Origin: an uncultured Lachnospiraceae bacterium
GTDB taxonomy: Bacteria; Bacillota; Clostridia; Lachnospirales; Lachnospiraceae
Assembly: GCA_959022495.1 (NCBI GenBank)
Contig: CAUEYX010000005.1
Span: 127,753-191,752, forward strand
Direction: 5' to 3'
Length of the DNA: 64,000 nucleotides
In this document: positions 42,959 to 51,961 of the stretch, piece by piece
Layout of the letters: each line of letters begins with the position of its first letter
Numbering within the stretch: position 1 is the stretch's first letter
Made by a program: the position numbers and the translations under genes
The notes under the pieces: generated by a model
The model's database searches: none
What the model was told of the DNA's origin: nothing
What the model saw: the letters and a program-made list of their open reading frames with translations, nothing else

Positions 42959-44141
42959 TAATATGAAAGTCGGAGGTGTACAGAAAAGTCTGTATAACCT
43001 GTTATGGTCGATTTCGGATCAATATGATATTACTTTGTATCTGTTCAGCAGAAAAGGGGAATATGTGGATCAGCTGCCGGAAAATGTGAAAATAGAGAGC
43101 AGCAGTTCATTGTTCCGCTTCTTCGGAATCAGTCAGAGTGAATGTGAAAAATGGAGCTCGGACTATTGGGTTCGCGGTGTCCTCGCGTTGCTATGCCGAA
43201 TTTTAGGACATAAATCCGCGGTCTGTATTGCGCTGGCCAGCCAGAAACATTTATCTGAGAAATATGATGCCGCTATATCATATCTGCAAAATGGACGGCC
43301 GTCAGCTTTATACGGAGGAACCAATGAATTTGTGCTGAAAAAAATTAACGCGGAGAGAAAAATAGCCTTTTTACACTGCGATTACTGCCAGTGCGGCGCT
43401 GATTATCCGGCAAATAACCGATTATATTATGAGTTTGACAGAATTGCCGCATGTTCAGAGGGATGCAGACAGTCTTTCATAAAAGCTGTTCCTGAATTAG
43501 AAGCGAAAAGTACAACGGTAAAAAATTTTCACAGATATGAAAAAATCAGAGAAATGGCACAAGATGATCCTTTGAAATATGAATCGGGATTCTTTCATGT
43601 TGTGGTAGTCGGAAGACTGGCCCCTGAAAAAGCGGTGGACCGGGCAATACGGGCGGCCGCTTATGCCGCGGAGAAATCGGTTCCGATAGTTTTACATATT
43701 GTCGGAGACGGGAAAATGATGCCGCGGCTGAAACAGACGGCAGACCTGCTAAAGATACGGGAACGGACCGTGTTTTATGGTGAACAAAAAAATCCATATC
43801 GTTTTATGGCCAATGCAGATCTGCTTTTAATCACATCCTATCATGAGGCCGCGCCAATGGTCATTGACGAGGCATATGCGTTGGGAATACCGGTATTGAC
43901 TGTAGAGACGACTTCAAGCAGAGAAATGGTAACAGAAAGATCGTGCGGATGGGTATGTGATAATTCACAGAAAGGGGTAGATGAAGCATTAGTAAGAGTG
44001 CTTACTCAGCCCGGAAAATTAAGAAAAAAGAAAGATGCTTTAGCAAAGACGATGGCAGATAATACGGAGGCAGACAGGCAGTTTAAAGAACTGGTTGGAG
44101 AAAAATCAGAGCATGAATCACAAAAAATTTGCGGTGGATGA
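42933..44141 (+). CDS. family 4 glycosyltransferase
   Basis: The 402-residue GT-B enzyme has MKVGGVQKSLYNLLW near the N-terminus, KIAFLHCDYCQCG in the middle, and the C-terminal nucleotide-sugar domain VVVGRLAPEKAVDRAIRA, HIVGDGKMMPRLK and LITSYHEAAPMVIDEAYALGI with the E(x7)E motif. It retains anomeric configuration of the donor; the sugar is unknown. The ATG 42933 lies inside the previous gene. The stop at 44139-44141 overlaps the N-terminal piece of the polymerase. Confidence 0.9.
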   Translation: MKKMIIVNNNMKVGGVQKSLYNLLWSISDQYDITLYLFSRKGEYVDQLPENVKIESSSSLFRFFGISQSECEKWSSDYWVRGVLALLCRILGHKSAVCIALASQKHLSEKYDAAISYLQNGRPSALYGGTNEFVLKKINAERKIAFLHCDYCQCGADYPANNRLYYEFDRIAACSEGCRQSFIKAVPELEAKSTTVKNFHRYEKIREMAQDDPLKYESGFFHVVVVGRLAPEKAVDRAIRAAAYAAEKSVPIVLHIVGDGKMMPRLKQTADLLKIRERTVFYGEQKNPYRFMANADLLLITSYHEAAPMVIDEAYALGIPVLTVETTSSREMVTERSCGWVCDNSQKGVDEALVRVLTQPGKLRKKKDALAKTMADNTEADRQFKELVGEKSEHESQKICGG

Positions 44142-44325
44142 ACAGAAAATTGAATACCCGGTCAGCTCCATGGTTCTTGTTCTGGTGCTGATTTATTCTT
44201 CGCCATTTATTTCCCTGTATTTAAATTATCTGGCTTTTCTTCTTTGCATCTTTCGGATTATCAGATATGAAGAGTCTGTGTTCGCGGTTACTGCGTGCTG
44301 GCGAGTGTGTCATATATATTTGTGA
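44116..44325 (+). CDS. N-terminal piece of the O-antigen polymerase in another frame
   Basis: A 69-codon frame from ATG 44116 encodes a membrane helix (SSMVLVLVLIYSSPFISLYL) and ends RYEESVFAVTACW followed by non-membrane residues and a stop. The next frame continues with LLASVSYIFVTTG at 44295. The two read naturally as one polytopic protein interrupted by a single-base deletion near 44285-44300. It could also be a sequencing error. Confidence 0.6.
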   Translation, partial: NHKKFAVDEQKIEYPVSSMVLVLVLIYSSPFISLYLNYLAFLLCIFRIIRYEESVFAVTACWRVCHIYL

Positions 44326-45437
44326 CCACAGGAATCGTTTCGTTTCTTTCGTGGCTGAGTATAGCGGCAGTTTTGTGGTGGATCATAAAGATGGGGATAA
44401 GAGCGACACCGTCATTTGCGCTGCTTCTTATTCTTTTAAATTATATGTTGTTTCGGATGCAGGGCGAAGTGAATACATTTGTGCTGTGTGCCAGTCAGCT
44501 GATTTTGATGTTTGTTCTTCTTTCAAATCAGAAGAAAGAGGGAATTATCTGCTGTATAAAAGGATTTTGCCTTAATCTTATAGTCTCCTCGTTATACGCT
44601 TTATTATTCCGGAATACTTCGCGGATCAATTCTTTGCTGGGAGATGAAATCGAGGCATACTGGAAAAGTTCTTTTACACGTTTTCGAGGGCTGTTTCGGG
44701 ATCCGAATTATTATATGACGATGGCAGCGATTGCGATAGCCTTATTAGCAGTACTTTATTTAAACAGATATCTCTCACAAAAAGTATTTTTTATAGGGAG
44801 CGGGATGTTGATCGTTTTTGGGGCACTTACTTACAGTAAAACATTTCTGATTGTACTTGTGATTTTTTCGATACTCTTTGTGACGATGTTGTTTTACAGA
44901 AAAAAATATATTTTTGGCATTTTTTTTATTTGCGTGATTTTCATAGCGGGGATGATACTTTCAAGAACAGTCTTCGCTGTCACAATCTATCGAATTACCA
45001 GTACGGACAACTTATATGATCTTACAACCGGACGGAGCGGACTTATTGTTGAATACCTGCGTGAAATTACAAAATCAGCAGGCCGGTTATTTTTTGGGGC
45101 AGGTTTATCGGCAGATATTCTCAAGCGGGGTACTCATAATTTGTTTTTGGAAGTTGTCTACTACTACGGTTTAGCTGGACTTGGCATTATAATTGCGTAT
45201 ATTGTTTCCCTGATTCGGCTGGCCGGTCAAAGATTTGAAGACAGCATGGGAAAAGAGGCCGGTATTTTGAGGTATGCGGTTTTGCTGATTTTTATTATAT
45301 TATTCAGTACTCTTCAGGGACTGATATTCTCAATTACATATGTGCTTCTGTATCTTTCGATTCTTGCGGCAATGATAACACCACAAAGAGATATTGCTAT
45401 ATCAGGCGGAGGTGACGGGAATGAGACTGTTTGTTAG
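44295..45437 (+). CDS. Wzy/O-antigen ligase-like polymerase (likely frameshifted at its start)
   Basis: The 380-residue frame starting at GTG 44295 has about ten hydrophobic helices, a large extracellular loop with LTTGRSGLIVEYLREI and GAGLSADILKRGTHNLFLEVVYYYGLAG. This is the O-antigen ligase/polymerase pattern with the conserved (H/T)HN segment. Wzy joins repeat units outside the membrane. There is no ribosome site at 44295; the missing first helix lies in the overlapping frame from 44116, so the gene is best read as one gene of about 440 codons with a frameshift. Confidence 0.8.
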   Translation: MLASVSYIFVTTGIVSFLSWLSIAAVLWWIIKMGIRATPSFALLLILLNYMLFRMQGEVNTFVLCASQLILMFVLLSNQKKEGIICCIKGFCLNLIVSSLYALLFRNTSRINSLLGDEIEAYWKSSFTRFRGLFRDPNYYMTMAAIAIALLAVLYLNRYLSQKVFFIGSGMLIVFGALTYSKTFLIVLVIFSILFVTMLFYRKKYIFGIFFICVIFIAGMILSRTVFAVTIYRITSTDNLYDLTTGRSGLIVEYLREITKSAGRLFFGAGLSADILKRGTHNLFLEVVYYYGLAGLGIIIAYIVSLIRLAGQRFEDSMGKEAGILRYAVLLIFIILFSTLQGLIFSITYVLLYLSILAAMITPQRDIAISGGGDGNETVC

Positions 45438-45957
45438 AAAGCTTTTACGTAAAATAAAAGGAGCGGCATATTCACCGGAGGAATTGCGGGCATATGGAGT
45501 TCACGTAGGAGAGAATTGTTATCTTGGGATCAAACATATTGATCTTGCTCATGGTTTTTTGATTCATATCGGTAATAACGTTACTATTTCCAGCGCAAGG
45601 ATATTGGCTCACGATGCAAGTACAAAACGTTATTTAGGATACAGTAAAGTCGGAAGAGTAACGATTGAGGATGATACTTTTATCGGAGCAGAGGCAGTCA
45701 TTCTTCCGGGAATCCATATAGGAAAAAATGTTATCGTAGGCGCCGGAGCTGTGGTTACTAAGGATATTCCGGATAACAGTGTTGTAGCAGGAAACCCCGC
45801 GAGATTTATATGCAGTACGGAAGATTATATAGAAAAGAGCCGCGGCAAAATGAAGAACAATAATATATGGCACACCCATTATGCAGAGAAAAGTGAAAAA
45901 GAAAAGGAAGAAATGACAGCAATTTTGACGGATACAAAAATAGGATTTGATGTATGA
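45421..45957 (+). CDS. left-handed beta-helix O-acetyltransferase
   Basis: The 178-residue protein is a hexapeptide-repeat acyltransferase: HIGNNVTISSARILAHDAS, VTIEDDTFIGAEAVILPGIHIG, KNVIVGAGAVVTKDIPDNSVVAGNPARFI, the usual ending of maltose/galactoside-acetyltransferase-like enzymes. It probably O-acetylates the glycan repeat unit. The ATG at 45421 follows GGAGGTGACGGGA and overlaps the polymerase end, showing operon coupling. Confidence 0.88.
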   Translation: MRLFVRKLLRKIKGAAYSPEELRAYGVHVGENCYLGIKHIDLAHGFLIHIGNNVTISSARILAHDASTKRYLGYSKVGRVTIEDDTFIGAEAVILPGIHIGKNVIVGAGAVVTKDIPDNSVVAGNPARFICSTEDYIEKSRGKMKNNNIWHTHYAEKSEKEKEEMTAILTDTKIGFDV

Positions 45958-47027
45958 AGAATACGAAAAGGTTACAAGATACAAGATGTCCGCTTTTTTC
46001 TATCATTCTTCCGGTGTACCAGAATCAGGATACTTTAACTCGGTGTATTGACTCTGTTATAGGTCAGCGGGAACAGAATTATGAGATCATCTTAGTGGAT
46101 GACGGATCGACAGACGAAAGCGGGACAATATGTGATAAATTTGCAGACCAATATTCCCGGAGCGTATCGGTAATACATAAGAGAAATGAAGGTCCTTTAC
46201 AGGCGAGAATTGAAGGGATTGGAAGAGCGCATGGAGAATATCTTCTTTTTCTGGATGCGGATGATACTTATGTGCCCGGAATGCTGCGAAAATTAGCAGA
46301 CGTTATAAAAAGCCAAAAGACAGACATCATTATCTTTAACTATTATAGATGCTATGAAAACGGAAAGTCAGAGCTTAACAAGCCATTATATACAGATAAT
46401 CAGGTGTTTGAAGAGAAGGGGAAACAGAAGTTATATGAAGAGCTGATTACAGGATTTCAACTAAATGCGTTGTGGCAGAAGTGTATTCGCCGGGAAGTGA
46501 TGGGGGAGCTGAATGATTTTCGGCGATTGGGGAGAATGGTAATCGGGGAAGACAAACTGCTTTCTATGGGAGTCATTGACCGGGCAGAAAAGATCGTCTA
46601 TCTGGCAGACGGATTATACAATTACCGAATTGCCCAAAGCAGTATTTCGCATAGACTGTCGGTGAAACACTATGAGGATATGAACATCGTACATCGCCGA
46701 ACCTTGGAATATATGAAGCATTGGAAAATGGATGAATATAAAGCGCTTTGCTGTATGAGAAAGGCAGAATTTGGATTGAGTTGTTTATATTCAGTGGCAG
46801 GGGAGGTTCAGGCACAGAAGAAGTCTTTTACTGATTTTGAAACCCTTGCTTTGTGTATCGTATCGGATAAAGCGTATTGGAATGCAGCTGCTTTATGCGG
46901 AGAAAAGCTGTCTCTTCGAAAAAGGATGCTCTGCAGATTGCTGCAGAACAATCGGATAAAGACAGTATTTTTGCTAATGTGCATAGGCGATTTGATGAAA
47001 CGTGTTTCCGGAAAAAACTTGATATAG
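45954..47027 (+). CDS. family 2 glycosyltransferase
   Basis: The 357-residue enzyme has FSIILPVYQNQDTLTRCIDSV, YEIILVDDGSTDES and LLFLDADDTYVPGML (DxD). The C-terminal part is helical, typical of the larger capsular GT2 proteins. It overlaps the acetyltransferase by 4 bp. Donor and linkage are unknown. Confidence 0.9.
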   Translation: MKNTKRLQDTRCPLFSIILPVYQNQDTLTRCIDSVIGQREQNYEIILVDDGSTDESGTICDKFADQYSRSVSVIHKRNEGPLQARIEGIGRAHGEYLLFLDADDTYVPGMLRKLADVIKSQKTDIIIFNYYRCYENGKSELNKPLYTDNQVFEEKGKQKLYEELITGFQLNALWQKCIRREVMGELNDFRRLGRMVIGEDKLLSMGVIDRAEKIVYLADGLYNYRIAQSSISHRLSVKHYEDMNIVHRRTLEYMKHWKMDEYKALCCMRKAEFGLSCLYSVAGEVQAQKKSFTDFETLALCIVSDKAYWNAAALCGEKLSLRKRMLCRLLQNNRIKTVFLLMCIGDLMKRVSGKNLI

Positions 47028-47043
47028 ATTAGGAGACCGACAA

Positions 47044-48627
47044 ATGAAGATTGATCGGATAAATAATACTTCCCGAAATATGATTTATGGAACTGCTCTC
47101 CAGGTATTAAAACTGGCTGTTCCGTTTTTTATGAGAACAGCAATGATCCATCTTCTGGGAGTTGAGTATCTTGGATTAAACAGTTTGTTTACATCCGTTT
47201 TATCTGTGCTTAATCTGGCTGAACTGGGAGTCGGCTCTGCGATGGTTTACTCTATGTATAAACCGATCGCTGAGGATGACACAGATAAGATCTGCGCGCT
47301 GATGCTTTTGTATAAAAAATATTATCGCATCATAGGGATTGTGATATTGGCTTTAGGAATGATTCTGCTTCCGTTTATTCCGGAACTGATCAATGGCGAT
47401 GTGCCGGCAGATATGAATGTTTATGTACTATATCTTTTGAATCTTTTCGCCACAGTTTTCAGTTACTGGCTTTTTGCGTACAAAGGGAGCATCCTCCAGG
47501 CACATCAGAGAAATGATGTCATCAGTAAAGTAACATTGGCAGCTGACAGTATAAAATATTTGTTTCAGCTTTTCGTGCTGGCGGCTGCAAAAAATTACTA
47601 TTTATATGTCATCACTATTTTGCTGACGCAGATTTTAAATAATATTGTCACCGCTTTTTTTGCAGAAAAGATGTACCCTCAATACAGGGCAATGGGGACA
47701 CTTCCCCGAAATGAGCGGAAGATAATCAATTGCCGTATACGAGATCTTTTTACGGCAAAGCTCGGAACTGTAATTGTTTATTCATCAGATACGATTGTAA
47801 TTTCCGCGTTTCTGAGTTTAAGGATACTGGCAGTTTATCAGAATTACTATTATTTATTTACTGCAGTCACCGCAATGATCACGATCATTTATACTTCTGT
47901 CCGGGCGGGACTGGGCAACAGCATTATTGTAGACGATAAAGAAAAGGTATTTGCAGATTTTAAAAAGTTTCTTTTGATCATAGTCTGGATTGCCGGATTT
48001 TGCAGTACATGTTTTCTGTGTTTGTATCAGCCGTTTATGGAATTATGGGTGGGAAGAGACCTGCTGATGGAATTTGGAGTAGTGGTGTGTATGGTCATTT
48101 ATTTTTTTATACATTGTTTGAATACTTTTTTAAATTCATATAAAGACGCGTCTGGCATATGGCATGAAGACCGATTCCGGCCGCTGGCAGAAGCAGTGAC
48201 GAATCTGATATTAAATATCGTGCTGGTCAATGTGATAGGATTGTATGGGATTGTACTGAGTACGATTTTTTCAATGCTCCTTGTGGCGCCTTGGCTCATA
48301 CATAACTTATTCAAATTAATATTTGGCCAAAAGCATGTAAGGGAATTTTTAAAGCGTCTGGCTTACTACGTCGCTGCAGCCTTTCTGGCAGCAGTACTTA
48401 CTTATTGGATCTGCAGCTTTATCAGCGGGAACTTGATTTATGTGGTCATTGTCAGATTACTCGTGTGTGTATTATTTACAAATCTGCTGTTATTGATCTT
48501 TTATTTTAAGATACCGGAATTCAAACAGTGCGTGATTCTTGCGGATAATATGACGAAGCAGCGCTTAAGTTTCGTTCATAAGGCGGCAGCCCGCTATAAA
48601 CAGGAAGGGAACCATTATGTTCGTTGA
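47044..48627 (+). CDS. Wzx-type polysaccharide repeat-unit flippase
   Basis: The 527-residue protein has about 14 hydrophobic segments and the MOP-superfamily start SRNMIYGTALQVLKLAVPFFMRTAMIH-like helix, then LGVEYLGLNSLFTSVLSVLNLAELGVG, the oligosaccharide flippase signature. It turns the lipid-linked repeat unit to the outer face for the polymerase. It begins 16 bp after the glycosyltransferase and overlaps cpsB by 11 bp. Confidence 0.92.
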   Translation: MKIDRINNTSRNMIYGTALQVLKLAVPFFMRTAMIHLLGVEYLGLNSLFTSVLSVLNLAELGVGSAMVYSMYKPIAEDDTDKICALMLLYKKYYRIIGIVILALGMILLPFIPELINGDVPADMNVYVLYLLNLFATVFSYWLFAYKGSILQAHQRNDVISKVTLAADSIKYLFQLFVLAAAKNYYLYVITILLTQILNNIVTAFFAEKMYPQYRAMGTLPRNERKIINCRIRDLFTAKLGTVIVYSSDTIVISAFLSLRILAVYQNYYYLFTAVTAMITIIYTSVRAGLGNSIIVDDKEKVFADFKKFLLIIVWIAGFCSTCFLCLYQPFMELWVGRDLLMEFGVVVCMVIYFFIHCLNTFLNSYKDASGIWHEDRFRPLAEAVTNLILNIVLVNVIGLYGIVLSTIFSMLLVAPWLIHNLFKLIFGQKHVREFLKRLAYYVAAAFLAAVLTYWICSFISGNLIYVVIVRLLVCVLFTNLLLLIFYFKIPEFKQCVILADNMTKQRLSFVHKAAARYKQEGNHYVR

Positions 48628-49081
48628 TATACATACACATATTCTCGCGGGGGTCGATGACGGGCCGGAAAATGATGGTCAAATGTACGAATTGTTAAAT
48701 GCTCTCTATAACGATGGGATTAGAAAAATTTGCTGCACGCCTCATTATCATCCGGGGTATTACGGGAGAAATATTGACGAAGTATCCGAGCGTTTTTCCC
48801 GCCTTGAAACCTATATACATGAAAAAGAAATAGATATGCAGATCGCCCTTGGCAATGAGCTGCACTATTTTCAGGGGTGCATTGAATGGGTAGAGGAAGG
48901 CCTCTGCCGGACACTCAATGGAACACGGTATGTATTGGCGGACTTTGACAGGGAAGAAGAATATGAGACGATTGAATCTGCCTATCAAGAAGTAAGGCAT
49001 AAATATGGCGCGGAATATGCCGATAAGTTATTCGTGGTTAACCCCAATAAAATTCTGGAAAGTGTACGGCAGGAGGAGTGA
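48617..49081 (+). pseudogene. cpsB: CpsB/YwqE-type PHP tyrosine phosphatase with internal deletion
   Basis: The 154-residue frame begins as a normal CpsB (FVDIHTHILAGVDDGP, CCTPHYHPGYYGR, LGNELHYFQG, YVLADF) but then goes to EVRHKYGAEYADKLFVVNP, which is the C-terminal end of the family. Normal CpsB has about 240-255 residues; the central HPERY and DAHN metal-ligand motifs are missing. The deletion keeps the frame. It lies in its usual place before the kinase adaptor gene. It can hardly dephosphorylate CpsD. Confidence 0.8.
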
Positions 49082-49085
49082 AAAA

Positions 49086-49871
49086 GTGAATGGTAATTCA
49101 AGATTAAAAACGATTACTTTGAAGGATTTTTTTACATTATTTTATACACGCATATGGCTGATCATTCTTGTTCCGGCAGTCTGCATGGGAATTATGTTTG
49201 TACAGCAGTATTTTTTCTTTAATCCTGAATACAAATCCACAGCCACGCTTTATATTTTGAAACAGGAAAATGAAGCCGGATATAACTATACAGATTCAGA
49301 TTTTTCTTTAGCGTTAGACGTAGTAAATGATTGTACATATATATTAAAGAGTAATGTGGTTTTGGAGCAGGTAATCAAATCGCTGGATTTGGATATGAGT
49401 TATGATGAGCTGTACAATTGTATCGATACAGAGAATCCTTCTGATACAAGGATTCTTGAGATAAGCGTTACAACACATTCTGCTTCGCTTTCGAAAAAAA
49501 TCGCGGATAAAGTATGCGTGATCGGGATTGATGAGATTACAGACGCTATGGGATTTGAGCAGGTTCATTTATACTCAAAAGGAATCGAACCATCTAAACC
49601 GAGCAATGAACTGGGATTAATCGGATATTTACTGACAGGTATTATGGCTGCTATTGTAACATATTCTGTAATTTTGATCATTTATATTTTCGATGACTGC
49701 ATAAGAACGAAAGACGATATTGAAACTTATCTGGGGGTAAGTGTTTTAGGAGACATACCAAATTTTAATGAGGGGGATAAATATTATGGAGTTTATTACT
49801 CATCTGTGACACGTGAAAAGCAGCGGACAAAAAGAGAAAAGAAAGGGCAGAACAAATATGCGGGAAATTAA
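49086..49871 (+). CDS. cpsC: Wzz/CpsC-type tyrosine-kinase adaptor and chain-length regulator
   Basis: The 261-residue protein has two membrane helices (about residues 20-42 and 180-205) around an extracellular alpha/beta domain, ending in a cytoplasmic basic tail, the Wzz layout of Gram-positives. The second helix is preceded by the family Pro-rich SKPSNEL segment. CpsC activates the CpsD kinase and sets polymer length. The start is GTG 49086 with AGGAGG 9 bp upstream. It overlaps cpsD by 14 bp. Confidence 0.88.
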   Translation: MNGNSRLKTITLKDFFTLFYTRIWLIILVPAVCMGIMFVQQYFFFNPEYKSTATLYILKQENEAGYNYTDSDFSLALDVVNDCTYILKSNVVLEQVIKSLDLDMSYDELYNCIDTENPSDTRILEISVTTHSASLSKKIADKVCVIGIDEITDAMGFEQVHLYSKGIEPSKPSNELGLIGYLLTGIMAAIVTYSVILIIYIFDDCIRTKDDIETYLGVSVLGDIPNFNEGDKYYGVYYSSVTREKQRTKREKKGQNKYAGN

Positions 49872-50532
49872 ATTGAAAATACCGGGGATAGATAATTTTT
49901 CTGTTCAGGAAGCTTATAAAGTTCTTCGCACAAATCTGCAGTTTTGCGGGCAGGATATGAAAGCGATCGCAATTACCAGCTGTGATGAGAATGAAGGTAA
50001 GACGACAGTTTCTCTTAATTTGGCAGGAAGTCTGGCGGAATTGGGGAAAAAAGTAATTTTTATTGATGCCGATATGAGAAAATCAGTCTTAGTTGGAAGG
50101 AATACTACCGTCAGTAAAATTCCCGGATTGAGTGAGGCTCTTACTGGAATGAAAAAAATAAGTGAGTGTATTTATACGACTCAGTATCCGAATTTAAATA
50201 TAATGTTTGCGGGGAAATGTCCTCCTAACCCGGTGGAGCTTTTAAACAGCAATTATTTTTCCAGACTGATTGAACATATACGGGGAGTTTTTGATTATAT
50301 TATTATCGACACGCCGCCTTTGGGACGGGTAATAGACTCCGCTGTGATCGCGCCGAATTGTGATGGGATTATTTTGGTTTTGGGCAGTCAGCGTATCCAT
50401 CGAAAACAGGCGCAGGAGGTGATAGAACAGATTAATAAGAGCGGGGAAAAAATTCTTGGAGTTGTGCGAAATAATATGAAACGGAGAGAGAAGGGATATT
50501 CCTATCGCGGCAAAAATTATATGGAGCAATAG
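49858..50532 (+). CDS. cpsD: BY-type tyrosine kinase CpsD
   Basis: The 224-residue protein has the BY-kinase pattern: EAYKVLRTNLQF, Walker A in DENEGKTTVSLNLAG, Walker A' VIFIDADMRKS, Walker B YIIIDTPPLG and a Tyr-containing C-terminal tail (KGYSYRGKNYMEQ) that is autophosphorylated. It works with the membrane adaptor encoded just upstream to control export and polymerisation. The cognate phosphatase gene is internally deleted here. The ATG 49858 follows AAAGGGCAG and overlaps the adaptor gene. Confidence 0.92.
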   Translation: MREIKLKIPGIDNFSVQEAYKVLRTNLQFCGQDMKAIAITSCDENEGKTTVSLNLAGSLAELGKKVIFIDADMRKSVLVGRNTTVSKIPGLSEALTGMKKISECIYTTQYPNLNIMFAGKCPPNPVELLNSNYFSRLIEHIRGVFDYIIIDTPPLGRVIDSAVIAPNCDGIILVLGSQRIHRKQAQEVIEQINKSGEKILGVVRNNMKRREKGYSYRGKNYMEQ

Positions 50533-50606
50533 AAATATAGGCGGGGTTTCTGCTGAATCCGCGTCTGCCTTAATGGGAATATGCGTGAGAACGGAAAACT
50601 GCAAAA

Positions 50607-51605
50607 TTAATAACTTTCATAATACTGCGTCATAAGTCTCCGCCCTTCTTCTCTCATCATTTCTACCACATGCCCTGGCCCAGTGATACGGATATCTCTG
50701 CCCAGGCTGAATATCCACCCCAGGAACTGAGGGCTTACCGCCACGTCCACATAGGCGGTAAAGGTTCCGTTTCTGCCGGGAATAATGCGGACTTCCCGGC
50801 CGAAGCGGTCGATCAGCACGCCCGCCATGTGATCCGCAGCTTCCAGGCATACCCGGGTCTCTTCTCCCGCGTACATGCCAAAGAGCTGGCGGGAATATCC
50901 GGGGACATCAATAGAAGAAAAAGCTTCCCGCCCCAGACGATTCTGATCCGTGGGGGAGATTTTCAGCATTTTATCTACCCGGTAGTGCTTAAGCTGGCGG
51001 GAGGCGGAATCGTATCCAACCATATAGTAATTCTCATTATCCCAGACAAGCGCCCAGGGGCTGACGTCATACCATGCGCCATTGTGCCGGAGTACCATTT
51101 CTTTCCTTACATTCCACTGAAAATACTGGAATTTTATGCGTGAGTCAGCATTAATCGCGGTATGAATTTTATCGACATTATAGTAAATGCTCTCATTCAT
51201 TGTCTTAACACGCCCGGAAATCAGGACCTGGCGGTGGAGCTGTTTTGCCTCATGTCTGCTGACAAGGCTTTCCAGCTTTTTGATGAGGGCGCGGGATTTC
51301 CGTTCCGTGATGAATTTTGCCGACTGCACAGAATCAACAAGGAGCTTCAGCTCTGCAAGCTCAAATTCTCTTTCCCCTATATGGTAAGTCCAGTCGTTTC
51401 CCGTATGTTCTGTGATAATATCAATGCCGAACGCGCGGAGCTCCTCAAAATCGGAATAAAGCGTCTTTCTGTCCGCGCTGACGCCGTAAGCGCCAAGCTT
51501 CTCGATCAGAGCCTGCCTCGACAGGCCGTGCCCGTCATCAGTTTCTTCCATAAATATTTTCATAAGATACAAAAGTTTCAGTTTTTGGTGTTTCCTTTCC
51601 GCCAT
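50607..51605 (-). CDS. WYL-domain transcriptional regulator
   Basis: The 332-residue protein has an N-terminal winged HTH (SRQALIEKLGAYGVSADRKTLYSDFEELRAFG), a WYL domain with SPWALVWDNENYYMVGYD and RQLKHYRVDKM, and a C-terminal WCX extension. WYL regulators sense nucleotides or other ligands, often linked to DNA damage or defence. No defence system is next to it; the nearest gene is a 33-codon ORF transcribed divergently. I start at 51605: ATG 51611 abuts AGGAG, while 51605 has 6-bp spacing. Confidence 0.9.
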   Translation of the reverse strand: MAERKHQKLKLLYLMKIFMEETDDGHGLSRQALIEKLGAYGVSADRKTLYSDFEELRAFGIDIITEHTGNDWTYHIGEREFELAELKLLVDSVQSAKFITERKSRALIKKLESLVSRHEAKQLHRQVLISGRVKTMNESIYYNVDKIHTAINADSRIKFQYFQWNVRKEMVLRHNGAWYDVSPWALVWDNENYYMVGYDSASRQLKHYRVDKMLKISPTDQNRLGREAFSSIDVPGYSRQLFGMYAGEETRVCLEAADHMAGVLIDRFGREVRIIPGRNGTFTAYVDVAVSPQFLGWIFSLGRDIRITGPGHVVEMMREEGRRLMTQYYESY

Positions 51606-51800
51606 ATCCATCTCCTGCCTTTTCTGAGAGATATTACCTGAGGCAAATAACAGCTGTATTTCCGTAAGCAGAGAACCGATACATACATTTTAGCAGAGTT
51701 CTTGGAAAATGGAAATACAGGGTGGGAAGTTTTTTGGACAGCTATGCGGGTAAAATAATGACCATAGATAACAGATCATATGGAGAAGGGAAGGTTCATT

Positions 51801-51902
51801 ATGAAAGGATATTTGGTAAGCGACGGATACATGGGATATGTGGATGGAAGATACATGTTGTTTGCGAGCGAGACGGATTATATGGAATACATGAATGACT
51901 GA
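51801..51902 (+). CDS. 33-aa aromatic-rich small protein
   Basis: An ATG-to-TGA frame after GGAGAAGGGAAGG, encoding 33 residues starting MKGYLVSDGYMGYVDG and then rich in Tyr, Met, Asp and Glu. The internal quasi-repeat GYLVSDGYMGYVDGRYM, the strong ribosome site and the terminator behind it argue for a real gene. Function is unknown. It is divergent from the WYL regulator. Confidence 0.6.
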   Translation: MKGYLVSDGYMGYVDGRYMLFASETDYMEYMND

Positions 51903-51928
51903 CTGCCGACGGCATAGAAAGCGGCAGA

Positions 51929-51961
51929 AAAAGACCAGGCTTAAATCAGAGCCTGGTCTTT
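51929..51961. terminator. bidirectional terminator overlapping the lon stop codon
   Basis: AAAGACCAGGCT (51930-51941) pairs perfectly with AGCCTGGTCTTT (51950-51961). The lon stop (51941-51943) sits at the loop edge, so the last codons of lon (DQALI) form one arm; a T run follows on the minus strand. It also ends the 33-aa gene. Confidence 0.88.

Noticed and set aside
44285..44325. programmed frameshifting in the polymerase gene
   Set aside because: No slippery X-XXY-YYZ heptamer or downstream structure is seen; simple indel or sequencing error explains it better.
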